Below are positions 11,156 to 22,058 of a stretch of 64,000 bases of DNA, in pieces. Position numbers and translations under genes: made by a program. Within the stretch, counting starts at the first letter, position 1. Each line of letters starts with the position of its first letter. The notes beneath the pieces are model-generated. The model did not search any database. It worked only from the letters and a program-made list of their open reading frames with translations, and was not told where the DNA came from. This DNA is from Macrothele yani (lineage: Eukaryota > Arthropoda > Arachnida > Araneae > Macrothelidae): assembly GCA_039090855.1 (NCBI GenBank), contig CM077013.1, positions 139,955,240 through 140,019,239 of the forward strand, written 5' to 3'.

Positions 11156-11338
11156 TCAGAAATGGGAAATGAATACAGTCTCCGACAGCAATAACGATTC
11201 TCTATTAGTAGCTGACTCAAGAAGTTTAACACCATCCCAGTCTGGGTAATATAGTCCAGTAGATAACACTTTAGTGAGTGCTGTGGTACCTGGAGTAGAC
11301 AGAGTTGAATATTTATGTTCAGAAACTCGGCTCCCCAT
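11156..11338 (-). pseudogene. Penelope-like element C-terminal (GIY-YIG-type) fragment 1
   Basis: The frame carries EHKYSTL, then YYPDWDGVKLLESATNRESL and LLSETVFI. The order H...PDWD.VK-LL...R...L-E-I matches the end of the fragment at 39007-39350 (IPDWDNAKII...LLFAESLYI) and, from recalled family knowledge, the C-terminal endonuclease region of Penelope-like elements. The reverse transcriptase part is absent (5' truncated). Function: target nicking for retrotransposition. Confidence 0.55.
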
Positions 11339-11394
11339 GCTACGAGACGTATATCTTATAGTAAAACGAACTGTAGTAGACCGAGTTGAATATT

Positions 11395-11935
11395 CTGAAT
11401 GTGGTTTTGAAAGAGGGTGTGACTCACATTTTTGACCACTGGCCCCAAAACCCTGTCCTGGTAGACATTGGTGGATGTTTTCGCTCCTTTCTCACAGACA
11501 TGGAGCTCCGTTGTACCCTCCTAGAAGACTCGCCACCAAACCATGACAGAATCAGGATGATAGCTTTCTCCTGAGCTTTTCGTGAGGTTGACGTATACAC
11601 TATGTCATTTTGGTGGTTGAAAGCCTCTTCAATAATGAAACTTTTTCATCAGAGAAAAAAGGATCTGTCTGTGGTGATTGTCTGGGTAACACTGCAGCAA
11701 AGTTTTGCTTTTAGTACCTTCTGCTGCTACAGTGGTGGGGTGAAGAAGTGCTTTGTACGGCGCCAGTAATCTCTCATCTTTCGGTCGCTCCGCAGCACGC
11801 GTGACATCGACATTTTTGAAATGTTAAGCTCACGAGCCATCACTGATTATTTTCTTACAGGATTTCGTCAAATACGGGCTGCCACTGCTTAAACCAAGCA
11901 AGCAGTCCTCACCGGTCCCAGTCTCGAATCCTTAA
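11395..11935 (-). pseudogene. Mariner-like transposase fragment (Tc-4), sister of Tc-3
   Basis: Reverse complement aligns with 8610-9115: shared ILFSDEKV, the CTTCTGCTGCTACAGT block, GGGTGTGACTCACA and CAAAACCCTG. Both ends of the coding region are missing, so it is an immobile relic. Confidence 0.75.
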
Positions 11936-11942
11936 AAAATAT

Positions 11943-12060
11943 GTCCACGACGCTGGCTCTTTCCCTTCCCCGGAAACAGTGGTCCAAAATTAAGGGCAGA
12001 CGACTACTTATGGTCATTAGCTTTTTGTATGCGATGGTCAAACCCCAAAACAAAACAAAC
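11943..12060 (+). repeat. SINE-A tail fragment (plus)
   Basis: Diverged body: GCTGGCTCTTTCCCTTCCCC, CGACTACTTATGG, ending in an A-rich tail. Confidence 0.6.
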
Positions 12061-12327
12061 TACGGGCCAAACGCTGAACCACTTCTAGCGATTATACGAA
12101 TAGTGTTTCCTCTGTTCATTCTTTTCAGTAAATAGTGATCATACGTCTGTTGGGTCAACTGTGAACGATCTTTCAGATACCTCGATGGCAAAATGGTACG
12201 ACGCCCTAGCATCTAATCACTCGTCCAAGACGGGCCTGAGGTCGAATCACAGGCGAGCCATGAATAGCGTGTTTGTCTTTTACAGCTCTGGCTCTCTCCC
12301 TTCCCTGGAGCCAATGACCTCAAATTA

Positions 12328-12915
12328 ATTTGATACAATTCGTCAGAGGGATTAGACTTTTGTAGGGAATTTCAGGAAAGGAGTGTCTAACCTCAGTTCT
12401 TTTTTTCTTTTTTTTTTTTGAATTGGAGATTTAACGACCACCATGAGCAACTCAATGGGCTATAAGCAGTCGCCCGTCCGTAATTTAGGGCCACTGGTTC
12501 CAGGGAAGGGAGAGAGCCAGTGTCGTAAGACAAACACAACATCCATGCCTCGCCGGGATTTGAACCCGGACCCCTTCTGGACGAATGATCAGAGGTCATC
12601 GCTTAGACTACTGCACCACCGGGGCGGCTAAAAGCCTCAGTTCTTAAACAAACAACCCTTAGAAGTAGTAAGCTAGGAGATTTGGACTAGAGTGCCCGGC
12701 AGGAAAATCACACGAAAGTGGGGCATAAAGGGGGAGAAAGACGTCTTTATCTATAACGGGCAAGGAGGGGAGTATCCAGGATCCGGCAACTTAATGTGCC
12801 CATCCGATGCACGGCGGATATTAAGTGGTTCGAGCGTTCTTACCTGTCCGGGATCGATCTTCAGGCTTTCCCGTGGCAGTCACGAACGTTGGTCACTAGA
12901 CCATCCCCGGTACGT
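12328..12915 (-). repeat. SINE-B copy 3 (minus), itself split by a SINE-A
   Basis: Tail at 12350-12401, remainder at 12646-12912. Blocks AAGCTAGGAGATTTGG, GTGCCCATCCGATGCACGG and the tRNA-like head match other SINE-B copies. Confidence 0.8.
12402..12634 (-). repeat. SINE-A (minus), innermost of the nest
   Basis: Full length, poly-T side first. Target duplication CCTCAGTTCTT at 12391-12401 and 12635-12645. Confidence 0.95.
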
Positions 12916-12990
12916 GACCACAAATGAAGGACAGGCCACTGCTTATAGCCCAATGAGTTGCTAGCGGTGGTCGTTAACCACTCGCCACAA

Positions 12991-13734
12991 AAAATAGGAC
13001 ACCTTCGCTTAACTGTATGTATAGTCGTGATATGTTTTATCGTTTAGTACAGTTTACAAAAATTGACATAGGTCTACTGTTTTAAAAAATCTGGCGTTCC
13101 CTTTTTGTGAGAAAATTATTAATTCTCTGATGACAATTTGTCGGTTGATTTTTGCTTAGTATTCATCAGCAAGTATAGTTTACGCAGATTGTGTGAACAT
13201 TTCTCCTTGAATAAACACAATGTTTAGAAACATGCTGCGTTGGTTAATATCTGTTGGCGTGTCGGTCTACGCAAGATGCATACAGAGTAACAAGTCGACC
13301 TTATCTCGCCTTCTCGTGAATAAATACCGTTGATTACCTGATTTATACTGAAAAGTGATTTATATACTTATGAAAAAAGAGACACATCCCACCTTCACTG
13401 CTTAAAAATCACATGCATCAAGTCAAACGACTTTTGATCGCAAATAGCGTTATTGTTTGAATAGAATGTAAAAAGATTAGATTATTTTACCAAATATGAT
13501 AAGACTACTGAGTTGTGATGAAGTGTAACTTATCGTTCTTCAGTTTTACGCGTTAATTTTTATAAACTGTGCTGTGCTAACAAGGAACAGTCTGAAGTTT
13601 TACACCCTGCGAAGAATACCATTTGCAAAGTACTTCAATAGATATTTTAATTTAAGGTAAACTAGTATAACTGAAGAACAACAACAATTATCTAAGTAGG
13701 ACTCACATTTTAGTCTATGTGGTTTTGTAGTAGG
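12991..13734. other. AT-rich, no gene recognised
   Basis: No supported feature. Confidence 0.5.
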
Positions 13735-13960
13735 TGAACAAATTGAATTCAACTTGCACACGAGCAGACGGAGCTATACACTGAACAGATTGAAGCATTT
13801 TAAAAACAGTTGAAGTAACTAAAATATATAGTTTGACAGCTGAAATCTTAACGATGAGCAACTACAACTTTTAATGATGAACAATCACTCTGTCAATCCT
13901 AAAAAATGAAACGGGGATGGCAAGTTGCCCCCAAATCCTGGTAGCTGCGATCTTCCAGAA
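13735..13960 (+). repeat. Direct repeat G, copy 1
   Basis: Matches 15110-15300 in the same orientation (GCACACG, CTGATTGAAG/CAGATTGAAG, AGTTGAAGTA, TCCTGGTAGCTG). A Tc1 element sits between the copies. Confidence 0.7.
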
Positions 13961-14040
13961 AAACGGTGCAAACGGTGGTAACACTTCACATGGACGAAAT
14001 TAGATTGACGATTTTAAGAAACAAGAAAAGTTCACACATA

Positions 14041-15103
14041 CACAGTCGAGTCACATTATTGTGACAACCTCCTACTTTTGACTTCAACAGTGCGCAGCCA
14101 ATGACAGAAGGCACGTGTCGTGAGCAGATTAGAGGGTGTATAAGGTGTGCTGTTGGCAATCTGAAAACATATCACTCGTTGCTGTCATGGATAAAAGGAG
14201 CGATCTATCAGATTTGCAAAAAGGGATGATTATCGTCTTTTCGGCCAAAGGGGGCAGTATTTCTAAAACAGAGCAGTTTGTGAACTGTTCGCGTGCTGCA
14301 GTGGTTAAAGTACATCATGCTTGGGAAAATGGCACCACTACGAATACGCGATGTGGAAACTGCGGAACACCACGTGACATTGATGTGACAGGTGAATGTC
14401 GGCTTCGAAAGTGCATGAAGGCCGGTCGATACGCTACAATGGAGTAACTCAAAGGCCGAATGAACCAGGGTACTACCGGAGGTGTGTTTAAAATGACAGT
14501 TCAGCGAACCCTGCTGCGTATGGGGCTGATATGCAGACGGATGGTCACTGCACTTACGCTAACGAAGGTGCATCGGCAGAAAAGGCTTACATATGCACGG
14601 CAGTATCGGAATTGGACATCCGCTGATTGGCAAAGGGTTGCCTTCTCCGATGAGTCGCGTTTTCTGCTTCATCAAACGGATGTACGTTGACGTATAAGGC
14701 GAGAAACATCGGAGAACAAACACTCTTCAACCATTGCTGGAAGAACACAAGCTGGTGGGGGCAGCGTTATTGTCTGAGGAATGTTTTGATGGCATTCTCT
14801 GGGTCCACTCATACCTGTGGAAGGCACTCTGAACCGAATTCTTTAATAATCCATCCTTACAGACCACAAACCCAATTGAGCATCTGTGGGACAACCTCGA
14901 TTGTGTTGTTCATTCTATGGATCCTCCACCACGCACCCTCCAGCAGCTGTCAGATGTACTGCCGTCCGCATGGCTCCACATACCTGTGAACACCTTCCAG
15001 CACCTTATTGAGTCACTCCCAACCGGTCTAGCTGCTGACCGTGCTGCACAAAGCGGTTACTCTGGATATTAGCTGGTGGTCACAATAATGTGACTCGACC
15101 GTG
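14041..15103 (+). mobile_element. Tc-5: Tc1-type transposon
   Basis: TIRs CACAGTCGAGTCACATTATT and its complement ending GACTCGACCGTG, with TA at 14039-14040 and 15104-15105. Internally deleted. Confidence 0.9.
14187..15072 (+). pseudogene. Tc1 transposase with internal deletion (Tc-5)
   Basis: Starts MDKRSDLSDLQKGMI with a first helix-turn-helix (SISKTEQFVNCSRAAVVKVH). FSDESRFLLHQTD (first D) lies near 14650 and is followed by a stop. The sequence then jumps from the mid-catalytic region to [11 protein letters not shown] (catalytic E, ~14873), so the QxDNAPxH segment holding the second D is deleted. C-terminus ends QSGYSGY. Not functional. Confidence 0.85.
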
Positions 15104-15109
15104 TATAAA

Positions 15110-15300
15110 TCCCATGTTAGCTGTCATTGCACACGGGAAGAATGAACTGTACATTAAGCTGATTGAAGATTTTTAAAACACTTGAAGTAGTTAAAATACA
15201 CAGATTGTTAGTTAAAATCTTACTGACAAACAATGACGGTAGTCATTCTTAAAAAAAATTGAGGGACTGGAAAGTTGTTCCCAATTCCTGGTAGCTGTAC
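15110..15300 (+). repeat. Direct repeat G, copy 2
   Basis: See 13735-13960. Together they indicate a local duplication flanking Tc-5. Confidence 0.7.
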
Positions 15301-15683
15301 AGACTATCCCTTCTTAGTACACTACAGTTTGTAAAATTAACGTGTGGAACAGAAGAACGACGAAGTTACACTTAGTCACAACTTAGTTAGCATCAATCAC
15401 GTAGTGCAGCAGTGAGATTCAAGTAGAAATCCCAAGCTAAGGTTATAAGATAAAATTTATGAGAAAAACAGTGTCCTAAATTCTTCCTATTGTAAATTTC
15501 TGGTAGACTATTTTAGCTAAGTACAGCTTGGTGCAAAAGTCCTGCAACACCTCATGTAAGCATTTATTTTAAGAATTCGACCGCATTTTGAACCCTAACG
15601 CCAGTTCCAAACGTAATAAAAAGTACGCCATTTTAAAGATAATTTCGTAGGGAACTCAAATTTCTTTTGACACATTTAACATA
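15301..15683. other. AT-rich, no gene recognised
   Basis: No supported feature. Confidence 0.5.
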
Positions 15684-16892
15684 CACTAAAGAGCAATTGA
15701 ACTAGAGACACCTGGCGTTATGCTAATGTGGCGCTGTGGGCGGCCCTGTAAACGGAAACGACATGACGTATGCAGCGATCCGACAATATAAGGAGTGATG
15801 CGACGAGAATCAGTAAGAGTCGGACGCAGTATGGGTAAGACGAAGGATCTAAGCGCATTTGATCGTAGGCAAATTGTCGGGGCCCGACGAATAGGTCACT
15901 CCATCTTGGAAGTCGTGCAGGCACTGGAATTTTCACGAGCCACTGTGTCATGTGTGCACCGTGAGTACATCGAATCCGGTAAAACCATCCCCGCAAGGGC
16001 CAACTGCCGTGGACAACAACGTGTGGATGAGCGGAGTCATCGTCGGCTAGCTCGCATTGTAACAGCGGATAGACGGGCCACAGTGCAAGAAATCACTCGG
16101 CCATTTAACGATGGTGCACAAAAACGTGAAAGTAGCCACATCATCCAGAACCATCTCCTCGCTATGGGGTACAGAAGCCATCGTCCCACGAGGGCACCGC
16201 TGCTGACCGCACAGCACAGGGTGCAAAGCTTAGCATGGGCGCGGGAACATCATCACTGGACCCTAGACATGTGGGAAAATGTTGCCTGGACTGATGAGTC
16301 GAGATTCAAGTTGGTACATGCGGATGGCAGGATACGAGTACGGCGCAAAACACATGAAGTGATGGATCCTTCCTGCCAGCAGGGTACTCTTCAAGCTGGT
16401 GGGTGTGGCATTCTCGTCTGGGGACTGTTTACGTGGACTGAAATGGGACCCCTGGTACGTGTGACATCGTCCCTCACAGGTCAACGTTACCGGGATAACC
16501 TGTACGACCATTTGCTCCCGTTTGTGCGTCTTCAACATCCCACTGGGGACCTCATCCTGCAACAAGACAATGCAGCACTCGAATTGTATCCGAATGGTTG
16601 GATGAACACTCCACCGACGTGACCTCGCTTCCTTGGCCAGCTGGGTTACCTCACCGCAATTCCATCAAGCACGTCTGGGATGCCATCGAGAAAGATGTTC
16701 GAGGCTCTGACCCCCTCCATCAAATTTTCGTGAACTGTGGGAGCTTGTTCAGGGGTCGTGGATCCGTATGGCTTCCCAACGCTTTCGGTATCTTGTACAG
16801 TCCATACCGAGGCGAATCGCCGCCGTCATCAGGGCGAAAGGTGGTGCTACACGTTACTAGACAGGTATCTCTAATTCAATTGCTCTTCAGTG
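15684..16892 (+). mobile_element. Tc-6: Tc1-type transposon, complete ends
   Basis: TIRs CACTAAAGAGCAATTGAACT and the complement ending CTCTTCAGTG, flanked by TA (15682-15683, 16893-16894). Confidence 0.95.
15831..16860 (+). pseudogene. Tc1 transposase, nearly full length (Tc-6)
   Basis: Start MGKTKDLSAFDRRQIVGARR at 15831, in a Kozak-neutral context but at the usual Tc1 start. Paired helix-turn-helix domain spans roughly residues 5-110. WTDESRFKL (first D, ~16290) and LQQDNAAL (second D, ~16564) are present. A stop follows MNTPPT at 16622 and the C-terminal part continues in other frames (VTSLPWPAG, then IKHVWDAIEK). The third catalytic position is K (IKHVW for IEHVW), so the enzyme would be inactive even if the frame were repaired. 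Ends AKGGATRY. Confidence 0.9.
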
Positions 16893-17319
16893 TATATGCA
16901 TTACTTTTACATTTTTGACAAAAAGAATGACTCTAGAGAAACACAAGTGACCAAGAAAAAGTGAAATCCGTTAGCTCAATCCGCTTCACCAATCTCTGAT
17001 ATTCGATTTCCGCGTGTATAACTGGTACGTGACGAGCGTTATTGTCATTTCGTAGTTCAGAGTGGCTGTGGAATGCTTATAAATGGATTACAATTATTAG
17101 TTTAGCTGGCAGATAAAGTGTTTACGTGTGCTGAGATTGTTATGCTGTATAATGAAGGAATGTCCTACCGCCAAATTGTTATGAAGTGTGGCTGTCACCA
17201 TTCGACTGTTAGTAGTTGAATTAGTCATTTACGCTTTCCAACCGTAGGTTGAAGAAGCGTATATGCTCCAGTTTTTCCTTCTGTTCGTCCGCACGATAAT
17301 TCGCGTAAAAATGGTTTGA

Positions 17320-17870
17320 TTCCGATGAAATTTCATTATGTCGTAGGGCACAACCTGGGGAAGAACCCTATTGAAAAGGGGGTCAAAGGTCAAGACATAG
17401 GAGCGGGATCCCTTCCATTACCCTTATGCGTCATAACGTGCGTAAAAATGTTTCGATTTCCTTTAAATTTTACCATGTGGTAGGGAACCAGCCGGTAACA
17501 AAACCTATTGAAAATGGGCGAAATGGGGTCAAAGGTCAGGACATAAGAGTGGAATCCATTGCGTTGACCTTATGCGTCATAACTTGCGTAAAAAATGTTT
17601 CGATTACATTTCAGTATGTGGTAGGGGCCCACCTGGGGGAGGGGTCTGTTGAAAATGGGCGAAATGCGGTCAAAGGTCAGGACATAGGAGCGGGATCCAT
17701 TTCATTGACCTCATGCGCCATAACTTACGTAAAAATGCTTCGATTGCGACAAAATTTTATCATGTTGTTCCAGAGGTACACTGAACCGAGTCTGCATCAT
17801 CGAAATGGGGTCAAAGGTCAGGACACATGAGCGACATTTATTCCACAGCCATTATCCTCATAACTTGAGT
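17320..17870 (+). repeat. Tandem repeat, 4 units of ~141-146 bp with DR1-like motif
   Basis: Each unit has GGGTCAAAGGTCA (17380, 17526, 17667 with one change, 17808), then a GGACATA(G/A)GAG block, GGATCC/GGAATCC, TTGACC and ATGCG(T/C)CATAACTT-CGTAAAAATG. The spacing is 146, 141 and 141 bp. A 134-codon frame crosses units 1-4 by chance of composition. Confidence 0.85.
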
Positions 17871-18014
17871 AATGATTTCTGGTATGTTGGACAGCGTATC
17901 GCAATCAATGCATTGCATGATTTTACTAACTTGTCTCAATGTAACTAACAGTTTGGATGATCGACACAGAAAGGGAAGACCGAAAAAAAGTACCATGCAA
18001 ATGACCGCAGTCTC

Positions 18015-18072
18015 ACTTACGGCTCAGTTTATCACAGCTACTTTGATAGCTGTGATAAACTGAGCCGTAAGT
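18015..18072. other. Perfect hairpin, 25 bp arms
   Basis: Arms around 18016-18040 and 18047-18071 (CTTACGGCTCAGTTTATCAC and its complement) with a 6 nt loop. An outer GACCGCA/TGCGGTC pair at 18003 and 18081 extends the complementarity imperfectly. It lies inside the Tc-7 coding relic. Confidence 0.95.
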
Positions 18073-18376
18073 CTCAGCTATGCGGTCAATTACTGTTTCC
18101 AGGTGGACTGTAAATCGTAGACAAAGAAAATGGCTTTGGTGACCACAAGCCTGGAAAGAAGCCCTTCATTAATAACAAACCGAGGACAAAGCTAACAGGA
18201 GGGCACAGTATCATAAAGGATAGACTGTGGATCAGGGCCCTAAGGTCATCTGGAGTGACAAAACAATTTCTTTGACACCCAACAAAGGAAGGATATTTGT
18301 ACGACGCTGACAAAATGAAAGATTCAAACCCTACTGTACTGTTCAAGCATCCTACTGCCGTTATGATCTAGGGTTG

Positions 18377-18686
18377 GGCCGCAAATAGCCTAGCGGTCAG
18401 CGTTCGTGACTGCCACGGAGAAACCACAGGTTCGATCTCAGGCAGGTACGTACGTTCGAACCACTAAATATCCGCCGTGCGTCCGATGGGCACGTTAAGA
18501 AGTCGGACCCAGGGTACTAGCCCCCGATAATAAATAAAGGCATCTTCCTCCCCCTTTCTACCTCACTTCAGTGTCATTTTCCTATCGGGCACTCTAGCCC
18601 AAATCTCTTAGCTTCCTATTTCTAAGTGTTGTTTGAGACCTGGGTTCAGACATTCCCTTCCTAAAATCTTCTACATATGATCTGAT
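18377..18686 (+). repeat. SINE-B copy 4 (plus), full length
   Basis: tRNA-like head with A box TAGCCTAGCGG and B box GGTTCGATCTC, body, and a short GATCTGAT tail. Target duplication GATCTAGGGTTG (18365-18376) and GATCTTGGGTTG (18687-18698), one mismatch. Confidence 0.9.
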
Positions 18687-18699
18687 GATCTTGGGTTGC

Positions 18700-19341
18700 A
18701 TCTCAGCTCATGGAGTGGATAGACTGCATATCGTTGAAGGTAACGTGAATGCTGCCAGATACACTGATGTCCAAAATTAAGGTCATAAGCGCATATTATG
18801 TGATATCTTGGAAACTAAATGGTTTATTGCAATGAAATTTGGTACATATGTGCCTCATACTATGAAAAACGCAACAGCAACATAACAAAATGAACAGAAG
18901 GTAAATTGCGTGCGATATGCAAATTAGACCAAAAACGGTCCAAACATGATGCATCATATCTCGAGAACGATCCGGCTAATAGGGAGTGTGGACCACCCTC
19001 ACAGCTTTACAAGCCGCACAACCAGCCCTCATACTGTAAATGAGGTTGTTGATAACATCTTGTGGCAACAAATCACATTCTTCTAAAAGCCCGGATTTAT
19101 AATGCCCCCATTGCCTTCTGCTGTATGGATGACATGACTACTGATTGTGCATTTCTCATACATTCCACATCAGGCCACACCTAGCGCCATCTATCGGATT
19201 CTGGGAATAACAATTCTGCAAAACAAAAATATAGAAACCGTGTTAGTAATACGTGACATAAAAAAACAGAATGCTCATAGTTTTTTTTTTTTGCACATAA
19301 TTTTGTAATGTGTCCAATAATTCTCGGACACCCTGTATATG
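18700..19341. other. Probable TIR-element remains
   Basis: A TIR-like start CACTGATGTCCAAAATTAAGG lies at 18763. 19300-19340 ends GGACACCCTGTAT, the complement of a CAGGGTGTCC-type mariner end. The two do not match each other, so at least two decayed elements are involved. No transposase seen. A CGCCATCTATCGG motif lies at 19183. Confidence 0.4.
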
Positions 19342-19567
19342 TTTTTTTTTTTTTTTTTTGATTGGAGGTTTAACGACCACCGTGAGCAACTCAATGGGCT
19401 ATAAGCAGTCGCCCGTCCCTAATTTAGGGTCACTGGTTCCAGGGAAGGGAGAGAGCCAGTGCCGTAAGACAAACACAACGTCCATGCCTGACCGGGATTC
19501 GAACCCGGACCCCTTACGGACGAATGATCAGAGGCCAGCGCCTTAGACCACTGCGCCACCGGGGCGG
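19342..19567 (-). repeat. SINE-A (minus), full length
   Basis: Target duplication CCCTGTATATG at 19331-19341 and 19568-19578, which is the end of a CAGGGTGTCC-type element. Confidence 0.95.
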
Positions 19568-19578
19568 CCCTGTATATG

Positions 19579-20770
19579 TACTTAAAAACAGTATCAAAAG
19601 TAAACAAATAATGATGAAAACAATGTAAAACAATATAAAATGTATTCACGAAAACAAGAAAATCAGTTTGTCATCCTTACTTTTCGGAAACAATGCTATT
19701 CTCCCCCACCCCCAATTTTCGGAAACAATCGAATTTCATAAAGATGTGATGCAAATTTTACATAAGAAACTCTTGAAATAAGTCTTCTTTTGTAATCGTC
19801 AATTATTTCCTGCAATTTTTATTTTTTTTCGTTGGAGTGCACTTTTACTGATTCTTCTCTTCGTATCTTTCACACTTTGAATTTTAATGAACGTTTGCGT
19901 TTAAAATAATGGCAACACTTCTACGAAATTATACAGGAACGACGTATGTCACTTTTAGTTACCACATCTTCCGGGCCGATTGTAAAAAGCTTTGGTTTAC
20001 AGTTTTTAACTATGCATAACCAGAAACCCATCCTCACTTTTCAATATCTTTATTTTGCGCTAAGTGTAAGGGTCTGCGATTAACAAATCTTTTCCTTTTT
20101 CAGAGATCGAGAGCGTCATTTCCATCGGAACACTTGTCGAACAACAAAAGATATATCTAAAGCAAAGCAATAGAAACAGACGAGCTAGCTTAGATAATTC
20201 TCGCAGATGTTCAGAGAAGTGGGTTCGGAATTTACATATAGCGGTCATGGGCCTTGGTTCGCAATTTACATACAGAGTTTTAATGGCGGTCTGATTTTAG
20301 TTCGCAATTCACATACCACCATTTCACTGCACCGCTCGGTAAATTACGAAAACCTCATGATAAGCGTGATTGAAGCTACTAGAAAAAGTCAATTTTTCTA
20401 TTGGTTCAACAACTTGTATGTGCTAACCTGCAGCCCTTCATGTTAGCTGCGCCATCGGAGGCTTCCCTTGGCATTTCAATTTTCTAATGCTGGAAGGTAT
20501 CCTCTCGCCTCATTCGACGCCTATGTCTGCCAGAAAGGTGCACCACAATTCTCCTGAGAAACAGCGTTGTTTCCTGAGTTAAGTTCCTTTCTGGTAACTT
20601 GTCCATAAGGCAAAATTTTATGCAACTGGAAAACCACCCGAAATCCTCATATAAACGTAAACATACGTCGACGATTAATAAATAAAGTAAAAAAAGAATA
20701 CAAGTAGGCTTAGTTCTGATAGAGCCGTCAGTTTGGAACGTAGGACTATGACTTGCAGATCGGAAAGTTG
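19579..20770. other. AT-rich, no gene recognised
   Basis: A short imperfect repeat around GGTTCGCAATTTACATA appears three times at 20220-20330. Nothing else recognised. Confidence 0.45.
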
Positions 20771-20929
20771 AAATGCGCTATGGCTAACGCGCTCGGCTAG
20801 ATATCAAGAGATCTGGGATTCGGATCCCCAGCGGTGACCGAATAACAATTTTTCGGTTGCTATGTGTTGCCAAAACGTGGAAAGAGCGATGTCTTTCTTT
20901 ATTCACTGACGCCACGTATTTGGAGGATT
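20771..20929 (+). repeat. SINE-C copy 1 (plus)
   Basis: tRNA-like head (TGGCTAACGCGCTCGGCTAG; GATTCGGATCCCC) then body CCGAATAACAATTTTTCGGT and AAACGTGGAAAGAGCGATG. Confidence 0.75.
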
Positions 20930-21090
20930 TTCACTTTGGATCTCGTCCTTTGGATTTAACTGCTATAATTAATATATAGCCAGTGCCGTTAATGCCCACC
21001 AGATGGAGACGTCTCAGTAGCTGAGCTCCTCTTACGGATTTATGATGTCAGAAGCTGACAGAAAAACACACATAGCGCCGTGGATTGTTG

Positions 21091-21252
21091 GCCACCGTGG
21101 TGTAAGGCTAACGCGCTCGGCTAGATATCGAAAAACCTGGTATTCGGATCCTCAGCAATGACCGAATAACAATTTTTCGGTTGCTATGTGTTGCTAAAAC
21201 ATGGAAAGAGCGATGTCTTTGTTTATTCACTGACGCCACGTATTTGGAGGAT
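21091..21252 (+). repeat. SINE-C copy 2 (plus)
   Basis: Same head and body as copy 1 with few differences, ending CACGTATTTGGAGGATG. Confidence 0.8.
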
Positions 21253-21422
21253 GCTGGATATATTGCGAATACAAAGCAGATCGATACAAGAATTACCTAA
21301 CATGGTTCTCTGTCTTCTTGGGCTTCTTACATTCTTCATCACTTGCTCTTGCCTCCCGTTTGGATTTTCTCCACTTTTGCTTGCGTTCATTCTACGAATT
21401 CTGTCGCATTGACTAAAATGTT

Positions 21423-21720
21423 AACCCGTTCACATGAAAACACTTTCCTAAAACTTTAGTTTAAACCATCACTGAGATATGTTCTTTATATATTTGAATA
21501 GATCTCGTTGAGAGCTTTAAAAGGACACCACGCACAGTCGTTTTGCACTCACGGTTGTCCAGATAAACCGCTATATTGTCAAAAGTGTTCACCGGTTCAC
21601 AAGGAAACAATTTTTATAATGTTCAGTTCAAACCAGTGCGAAATGTTCTTCATATATTTGAATAGATCTCGTCGAGAGTTTTAAAACAATACCACGCACA
21701 GTCGTTTTGCGCTCACAGTT
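21423..21720 (+). repeat. ~167 bp tandem duplication
   Basis: Two units starting ACCCGTTCAC and ACCGGTTCAC and sharing ATATTTGAATAGATCTCGT and CCACGCACAGTCGTTTTGC. Confidence 0.85.
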
Positions 21721-22058
21721 GCCGCGATAGACTGAGTCAAACGCGGCGGCAGACCCAGAAATATCGCATCATCTCTCATGCGCACAGGGAGCGAGAGGAG
21801 GGGAGCGTCGCGCGCACAAAGTATTGCGCAGTACGCGGATTGGACTCCATGCTGTTTACAAATATGCTAACACGATTAGTGTGCGGCACGTATTTTTAAC
21901 GCTATAAGAATTTCAATTGGGACCTATTTTTTTTTTTTTTTTTTTTTTTTTTGCACAGGCTGTTGGCTGTGATTCGCCCCATACTATCCTCGGAGTTAAA
22001 CGTAGTCCTACGTCAAAAAAAAAAAAAAAAACATCGAGGTGTTCACTCACCCGTCATG

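Larger units (their letters stand above)
12180..12990 (+). repeat. SINE-A (plus) split by a nested SINE-B
   Basis: Head and first body part at 12180-12327; remaining body (GGACAGGCCACTGCTTATAG to the A-rich tail) at 12916-12990. The break is flanked by GACCTCAAATTA (12316-12327) and GACCACAAATGA (12916-12927), a 12 bp target duplication with two mismatches. Confidence 0.8.
17115..18364 (+). pseudogene. Decayed Tc1-type transposase interrupted by a tandem repeat (Tc-7)
   Basis: N-terminal helix-turn-helix is readable at 17115-17210 (EIVMLYNEGMSYRQIV, CGCHHSTVS). The second DNA-binding domain linker appears only at 17950 (NSLDDRHRKGRPKKSTMQ), so ~650 bp of tandem repeat lies between. From 18090 SRWTVNRR, then KPGKKPF, then VIWSDKT (first catalytic D, ~18250) and FVRR.QNERF are seen in shifted frames. 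It stops where a SINE-B was inserted. No TIR found. Confidence 0.6.

Noticed and set aside
17426..17830. 134-codon open frame
   Set aside because: It crosses four tandem repeat units of 141-146 bp and has no recognisable domain; openness follows from repeat composition.
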